Shown here: one piece after another, positions 59,066-64,000 of the stretch
How the letters are laid out: every line of letters begins with the position of its first letter
How positions within the stretch are numbered: the first letter of the stretch is position 1
Source: Tenrec ecaudatus
Taxonomy: Eukaryota > Chordata > Mammalia > Afrosoricida > Tenrecidae
Direction: 5' to 3'
DNA: 64,000 nucleotides
Assembly: GCF_050624435.1 (NCBI RefSeq)
Contig: NC_134537.1
Location: 125,340,086 to 125,404,085 of the forward strand
The notes under the pieces: generated by a model
Database searches by the model: none
What the model saw: only the letters and a program-made list of their open reading frames with translations
What the model was told of the DNA's origin: nothing
Program-made: the position numbers and the translations under genes

Positions 59066-60197
59066 TGTGTTAGTCCAAGTAGACTAGAGAAACAAACCCA
59101 GAGACACTCATATGTGTATAAGAAAGAGCTTTATATAAAAGAGCAATTATATATTGAGAAAACATCCCAGTCAAGTCTAGATCAAGTCCATAAGCCCGAC
59201 ATTAGCCCATGTGTCTGATATCCATGTGTCAGGTGAAGCCAGCCCCTAACACATCTTTACGGGTCCGGTAGGCGCAATTGTACAGCGATAATAAGTAAAG
59301 ATCATAGTAAAGTTAGAGAGCATGAGAGATAGAAGTATTGAAATAAATGGAGCCAGACACGATTCATGGTAGCATGCTCACCTCAGCCCCACTTGATGGT
59401 CCACGTGGAGGGAGGGAGAGAGTTTAATACTAGCCCATGCTTTTTATATTCTCTGGGGACATGCAAGCCCCCTAATTTCAGGTGAGTACAAACGTCACAG
59501 AAAGGGGTTGTGCTATAGGTAATACAGTTATGAGAGGGGGTGGTCTACGGATATACATGCAATAGGAAGAGGAGGGATTGGGGGTGTACACATGACAAGA
59601 TGGGCAGATCCTAGATTTAGGATGGCAACTTATTTGGATGTCACAGAGCCAGTTTGGCCTGTTACCTGGCTCAACTGATAGAGACCATTATTGGTAGGGT
59701 GTGAATGCTTGGTCACAGGCCTCAGGGAGAAATAGTTTATTGTCCCCAGCAGCAAGGAGCAATGCCTACCCTGTAGTCTGGTAACTAACTGCCCTCAGGG
59801 AGGATGTCTGTAAGCGTTGACCTCCTCCCACACACGTCTATAAATTCCTCTTCAGACTCACACAGTGTATGCAATGATGCCGAATGCAGGAAGATCACAG
59901 GCCAGTGGGTGGAACGTCTTGTGGCTCCAGTGGCAGTGTTAACATCTCAGCCCTGGTGTGGGTTTCCTGGTGGCTCCTCCAGCTCCAGGGCTCTGGCTCT
60001 ATCAGCATAGCTCCATGTAGCTTGTCAACAGGAATGTCTTTCAGGGAAACTGTGTATCCCACCTCCGAGAAAGAAGAGAGGAGTTCCCAGAATCCTCAGT
60101 AGAAGACCATGCCCACACAGAGGCCTCATTGGCTAAGACATGATTGACAGTCTAAAGCCCACTCTTTCACCAGTTGACAGATTATGTAACTGCCACA
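59066..60197 (-). mobile_element. Solo LTR, ERVL/MLT2-like, carrying a second LTR
   Basis: Left part 59066-59226 begins TGTGTTAGTCC with AGACTAGAGAAACAAACC. The right part from 59833 resumes the family with TAAATTCCTCTTCAGACTC, GATCACAGGCCAGTGGGTGG and GATTATGTAACTGCCACA. The whole is flanked by an exact 5-base duplication CCACC (59061-59065 and 60198-60202). Confidence 0.88.
59227..59832 (-). mobile_element. Nested solo LTR, ERV1-like
   Basis: A 606-base insert whose minus strand starts TGTGGGAGGAGG and ends CACCTGACA, the TG...CA form of an LTR. Read on that strand it has a TATA-like GAATATAAAAAGC about two thirds along and a following TATTAAACTCTC. The flanks CATG (59223-59226) and CACG (59833-59836) fit a 4-base duplication altered by one CpG transition, which favours an ERV1/gammaretroviral origin. 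It carries no viral genes. Confidence 0.72.
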
Positions 60198-60202
60198 CCA
60201 CC

Positions 60203-60596
60203 CAGAGGGACATGATGGGGAGAGAAGACCAAATATATAACTGGAGAGAGTTACATGTAGTTAGTTGCCTTGAGAAGAGCAGTGGCCACTGGCCAAAGGA
60301 CATGGCCAGCTCATGTGACCTTGCAGACTGAAGGCCAGAAGAAGAAAAAGTCCTTCTTTGTCCCGCTGCCCTCTGACTCAGGCTCTTGAGGATTGAACTA
60401 CCCCCGCCACCATCAAACGATCATGGATGACATTCATGAGAGGAGAATGGGCCTGGCGGGACAGGCAGATGAAATATGGCAGAGCCAGTAAGAAATGGTC
60501 ATGCAAACTCATGGGGCTGGGGTGAAGAGAATGCGGGCAGGGGACAGCATCTATGGTCTGACACATTCCTTGGTAAAGAAACTCTATGTGTCCATC
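60203..60596. other. Unassigned sequence
   Basis: About 390 bases; no gene or repeat recognised. Confidence 0.4.
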
Positions 60597-60797
60597 TCTG
60601 CTCGCTGCCATAGAGTGTACCGGGACTCACCTCCACCCGACAGAACAGGATGGAACTGCTCCTGTGGGTTGCCTACACTGTCACTCTGTTAAGTAGAAAG
60701 CCTGTCTTTCTCCCTCAGAGTGGCTGGTGGTTTCAAACTGCTGACCTTGAGGTTAATGACCGAATGCGTAGTAGCCACTATGGCACCAGGGCTCCTC
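60597..60797 (-). mobile_element. AfroSINE
   Basis: Reverse copy: GCTCGCTGCCATAGAGTGTA, AGAAAGCCTGTCTTTCTCC, CTGGTGGTTTCAAACTGCTG, TATGGCACCAGGGCTCC. Confidence 0.92.
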
Positions 60798-60821
60798 TGT
60801 GTGTATCTAAGAATAGAAAAG

Positions 60822-60996
60822 GGAGCCCGGGTGGCAGTTGGCTGTTAACGGAAAGGCCAATGGTTCCACTTCGGCAGCAAAGACCTAGAGATCTGCTCGT
60901 ATAAATAATAGTCTTGGAACCCTTCGGAGCCCTTCTCCTCTATCCTCTGTGGTCGTTGTGAGTTAGGATCGACTCGGAGGCACACAACAACGATAG
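60822..60996 (+). mobile_element. AfroSINE
   Basis: Head GGGAGCCCGGGTGGCAGTTG, AACGGAAAGGCCAATGGTTC, tail GTTAGGATCGACTCGGAGGC then ACACAACAACGATAGC. Head to head with the previous copy. Confidence 0.9.
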
Positions 60997-61335
60997 CAAG
61001 GTTTTCGGGCTGTCAACTTTCGGAATCAGATGACCAGGTTTTCTTCGGAGGTGGGTGGGTCGCCTTTGAGCCATTTGAGCAGCAGCACAGGTCTGCATGG
61101 AGGCAGGAACCCCCACACATTTGCAGGGAGGCACAGTCTCCAACACCTCGGTCAGTACAGCCTCAACTGTGAGGGAAGGGTCGCAGGTTCCCTAAAGGGG
61201 AGTGGCTTGCAGAGCCCTGAGGTGGGAGGGGCCTTTGTGGCCGAGGAAGCGTGAGAGGGTCCCATTGGCTAGAGTGGAGTGAGCCGGGAGAGTCTTGGAA
61301 TGGGACAGAGGGTAAGCAGGCCCCCTTCCCCAGAC
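60997..61335. other. Unassigned, G-rich sequence
   Basis: About 340 bases, nothing recognised. Confidence 0.4.
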
Positions 61336-61720
61336 TGGGAACATGGATCAGTGTTTGTTTCATCTTTGATGATTTTTGTTTCTGATGGGAAACATATCAA
61401 TGGTTTTGAACATAAAATGTCTCGAAATGGAATAGCATATTTTTCTAGAACAGTTGGAGATTTAAAGAAAAATGGAGAATGTAGTATTCACCTCACCCAG
61501 TACCCACGATTACGAACATTTTACATTAGTACAGTACATGTGTTACAGTTAATGGTACCTTATGAAATCGAACCCATTGTATATTTCAATATGCACCATT
61601 TTTACCAAATGCCCCCATTTTCTCTCTTAGGATCCCGTCCAACATACCATGTTACACTGGGTCCTCGTATCGCCTTAGGCTTCTCCGAGCTGTGGCATTT
61701 TTTCAGAACCTCCTTGTGTT
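61336..61720. mobile_element. Old LINE fragment, probably L1
   Basis: ACATTTTACATTAGTACAGT, TGTGTTACAGTTAATGGTAC and AGGATCCCGTCCAACATACC match my memory of an old L1 3' UTR. The orientation is uncertain. Confidence 0.55.
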
Positions 61721-61735
61721 TGAGAGCAGGAGTGA

Positions 61736-61912
61736 AAGGAACCTGGTGGCACTGTGGCTTAGGCATTGTGCTGCTAACCACAAGGTCGGCAGTTCAAACT
61801 CACCGGCTACTGAGTGGGAGAAGGATGACGCTGTCTGCTCCCACTCGGATGTGTGGTTTCTGAACTGCATGGGGTTACTCTGATGGAAACGGACCCAATG
61901 GCAGTGGGCTTG
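61736..61912 (+). mobile_element. AfroSINE
   Basis: Head AAGGAACCTGGTGGCACTGT, CACAAGGTCGGCAGTTCAAA, AGTGGGAGAAGGATGACGC, tail GAAACGGACCCAATGGCAGT. Confidence 0.93.
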
Positions 61913-62959
61913 GGATCGGTATCTAACAGAAGGCTCCACTGTTGAGAACTTTGTCTGCACTTGAGTTTTTATTAGCGAAGTCTCTAAGAGAGGAAGCAGG
62001 AGGCAGGGATCCTTCTGGTGGGAGGCATCAAAGCTGGAGGAGCACTGCATGGACTTCAGCGCAATTAAAGAGGTCAAGATATGTCCCAAGATTAGGTGTG
62101 GGCTAAGAGAACACAGTCCTGGGAGAAGCCCAGGACTGGGCCACAGTGTGGGGCCTGGGAAGCCAGACGGATGGCATTTCCATGAATTGAAATGGAGAAG
62201 ACAATTGGAGAAGGAAGACTAGGGTCCCAGGCACATGGACACTCACGCAGACAGCCTCACAGCCTCAAACAGCCATAAGACTGGATGAGAACCCAAACTA
62301 TTAGCACCCCTCCCCCTCCCCACAGAGGTGCCCCAGCTAGCCAGTTTGATTGGGTTACCTGCACACAGAGGCATTTTGTGAAACACTGCTATTGAAAGCT
62401 ACCACTATTATTTACAGAAGCCAGGCAACAGGATCAGAACACTGATATTCCTCATAGAAAGCAAACTGTAAACAACGGGAATGGATTGGAGGTGACCTGG
62501 AGCCCTCCACCCCAGGTGAGCCCCACTTACCACCAAAGGAGAAGGGCCCCCTTAAGTCTGAAAGGAGACCGACTAACCCTTCCCAAAACATTGATGTCCA
62601 CTTTGTATCACTGCATGGGCCCACTGGGGATGAGGTGTCAGCAGGTGTGCTGAAGTTCAAGTGTTGGATTCATGTCACAGGTCAGGTGCTGTGTTCTTTC
62701 TCTCTCTGTGGCTTTTCTTGGCTAGTTCTGCCCCTCAGTGCTTACTGAGCCAGCTCTCACACAGCCGCTTCAGGACAGTCCTGGGCCAGGACCAGTTTGA
62801 GGCTATCTGTAAGAAGGGTCTTGAGGCAGAGTGTGTTCCAGGCAGTCCCTGCGTATGCCTGAGTCTCTCGGGCAGCCTCTGCTCTGAGTGTGCCCAGCTT
62901 GACAGGCAGGCTCCTTAATACCTCAGAGAGGCCTCGGGGTGCTTCAGGAAAGACCCGTC
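61913..62959. other. Unassigned 1 kb block with a perfect hairpin
   Basis: No gene recognised. CAGTCCTGGG (62114-62123) and CCCAGGACTG (62129-62138) form a perfect 10-base stem with a 5-base loop. Confidence 0.4.
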
Positions 62960-63215
62960 TTAGTTACCCATATCAGAAATACCACTAGTGGGTGGTTTTG
63001 ACAGCCACCCCCCCAAAAAAAAAGTGCTTTCACAGAGTTTAGTGGCTAGAAGCACTAACTCAAGGGACTAGCTCTAGAGGAAGACGTTCTCTGTTGTCTC
63101 TGTGAGTCTCTGATTCTGGATGATCTTCATGTGGCATCTCTCTTCCCCTCACTCTGCTTCCTCGCTTCTTATTTATTCTGTTTTATATCTACAGATAGGC
63201 TGAAGACACACCCTT
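62960..63215 (-). mobile_element. MaLR-like LTR fragment
   Basis: ACTAGTGGGTGGTTTTGACA, CACAGAGTTTAGTGGCTAGA, GATCTTCATGTGGCATCTCT and AGGCTGAAGACACACCCTTC follow the complement of an MLT1-like LTR. Truncated where the next L1 begins. Confidence 0.55.
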
Positions 63216-63234
63216 CACCAGTGTGAAAAGTTTA

Positions 63235-64000
63235 TGAGTGACCATCAAAAGTGCAAAGAAGATCAAAGACGCATGGAAACAATTAGTTCAAGGGACCAGT
63301 GAGCCACACCACCCTCCAGCTCCATGACCCAGAGACCACTACTGACCATTCAACATGCAATCCAACCAGGAGCTCCTGTACAGAAAGGGAGAAAAATATG
63401 AGGCAAAATTGAAAATCATATAAAAGACCCGGTTCTCCAAATTCCAACTATGTCACCGCCCCCCCGCCCCCCCCCCCCCAAGGATGTACCTCAGAGGACA
63501 GCACTGAAGCTACCTTTTGGGGAAAGGGACATGTCTGATCAGAGCACACAGGAGCAAACGAAGAGGGAAAGAGAGTGAGTGGAACACAGCCTGGCCCACC
63601 GAGCCCCAAGGATGATATTCCTGCTCAGAGGAGACAAGGCACAGAGAGGACCATAGGGCCAGCCCCACGACGAGACATGGTGGCCCTCACTGACCTATAG
63701 CGCTACAGGGGACAACATAGGAGACACAGTGCGGAAATTGTGCCCGATCTCACCCCATCACATTGGGGTGAAACAGTAAGGGCATGCAACAGAGTAGCAA
63801 GGGGAGCAAAGCAATGAAGTCCCCGAGGAATACCAAAAATAGACTTTGGGGCCAGAGTCTGGCACCCCATCAGACTCAACTGGGAAACACTCCTAAAGGT
63901 CAAAAAACTATTTATAGCCTTTTCCTTTTAGGTCACTGACTTTCTTTTTGTTGTTGTTATTGGTTTTTGTTGTTGTTGTTCTTGTTGATTTTGTCTTCCT
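63235..64000 (+). mobile_element. Tenrec-type L1 3' UTR, runs off the window
   Basis: Contains CTACTGACCATTCAACATGC, a poly-C tract at 63457-63479, GACATGGTGGCCCTCACTGA, GAATACCAAAAATAGACTTT and CAAAAAACTATTTATAGCC. The last two are the exact reverse of the 52.85-52.93 kb stretch. It is one of the few plus-strand L1 copies. Confidence 0.85.

Noticed and set aside
60860..60885. CTTCGGCAGCA resembling the start of U6 snRNA
   Set aside because: It falls inside an AfroSINE and the following bases do not match U6.
61279..61863. Longest open frame, 194 codons, plus strand
   Set aside because: It runs across an old LINE fragment into an AfroSINE head and shows no domain; chance openness.
63457..63479. 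Poly-C tract considered as an i-motif or assembly gap
   Set aside because: It lies in the L1 3' UTR, where C-rich tracts recur in other copies (43740), so it needs no special explanation.

Overview
The window looks like non-coding mammalian genomic DNA from an afrotherian, most probably a tenrec (Echinops telfairi or a close relative). The evidence is its repeats. About 33 tRNA-derived AfroSINE copies are scattered through it. There are 3' pieces of an RTE/BovB-type LINE typical of Afrotheria, many copies of one L1 3' UTR family (opening, on the minus strand, with TTTTATTGGGGGCTCATA), and two copies of a hAT element that I recognise as SPIN ('Space Invaders'). As I recall, SPIN entered tenrecs and a few other tetrapod lineages horizontally; AfroSINE together with SPIN points to tenrec. 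These names come from pattern recognition, not a database search.

I find no protein-coding gene, no convincing exon and no structural RNA gene. The longest open frames (about 160-194 codons) run across repeat boundaries or lie in sequence with no recognisable domain. The best candidates for host function are non-coding: a promoter-like motif cluster near 18.76-19.07 kb, a perfect NRF1 palindrome at 46.97 kb, a CTCF-like site at 5.61 kb, and several repeat-free blocks near 24.4, 26.8, 36.4, 45.6 and 55.0 kb that resemble conserved non-coding elements.

Layout. 0-12 kb: RTE fragments, AfroSINEs, an old L1, a SPIN inside an AfroSINE, and two solo ERVL-type LTRs. 12.5-15.3 kb: repeat-poor. 15.3-23.3 kb: MIR, AfroSINEs, two more ERVL LTRs, a short inverted-repeat element and a full-length SPIN. 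23.3-28.0 kb: mostly repeat-poor. 28.0-33 kb: solo LTR, L1 3' ends, RTE, and an old L1 split by younger insertions. 34.7-36.3 kb: five AfroSINEs. 36.3-38.4 kb: repeat-poor. 38.5-44.9 kb: a MaLR-like LTR with a near-exact direct repeat 1.3 kb away, a hairpin element in a CA repeat, and L1 insertions. 44.9-47.5 kb: mostly unique. 47.5-53.5 kb: L2, L1, RTE and one L1 nested inside another. 53.5-56.1 kb: repeat-poor. 56.1-64 kb: MIR, AfroSINEs, an ERVL LTR carrying a second LTR, and an L1 running off the right edge.

Two patterns stand out. First, the L1 and LTR insertions are strongly strand-biased: by my count about 20 are minus and 3 plus. In mammals this is typical of introns read from the opposite strand, so the window may lie inside a long intron of a plus-strand gene. 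Second, the insertions nest clearly, several with target-site duplications (GACCC, GCATC, CCACC, ACCTrGAG, CAGAACTCAA), so their relative order can be read directly. I see no novel gene system; the reportable content is transposon stratigraphy and candidate regulatory DNA.
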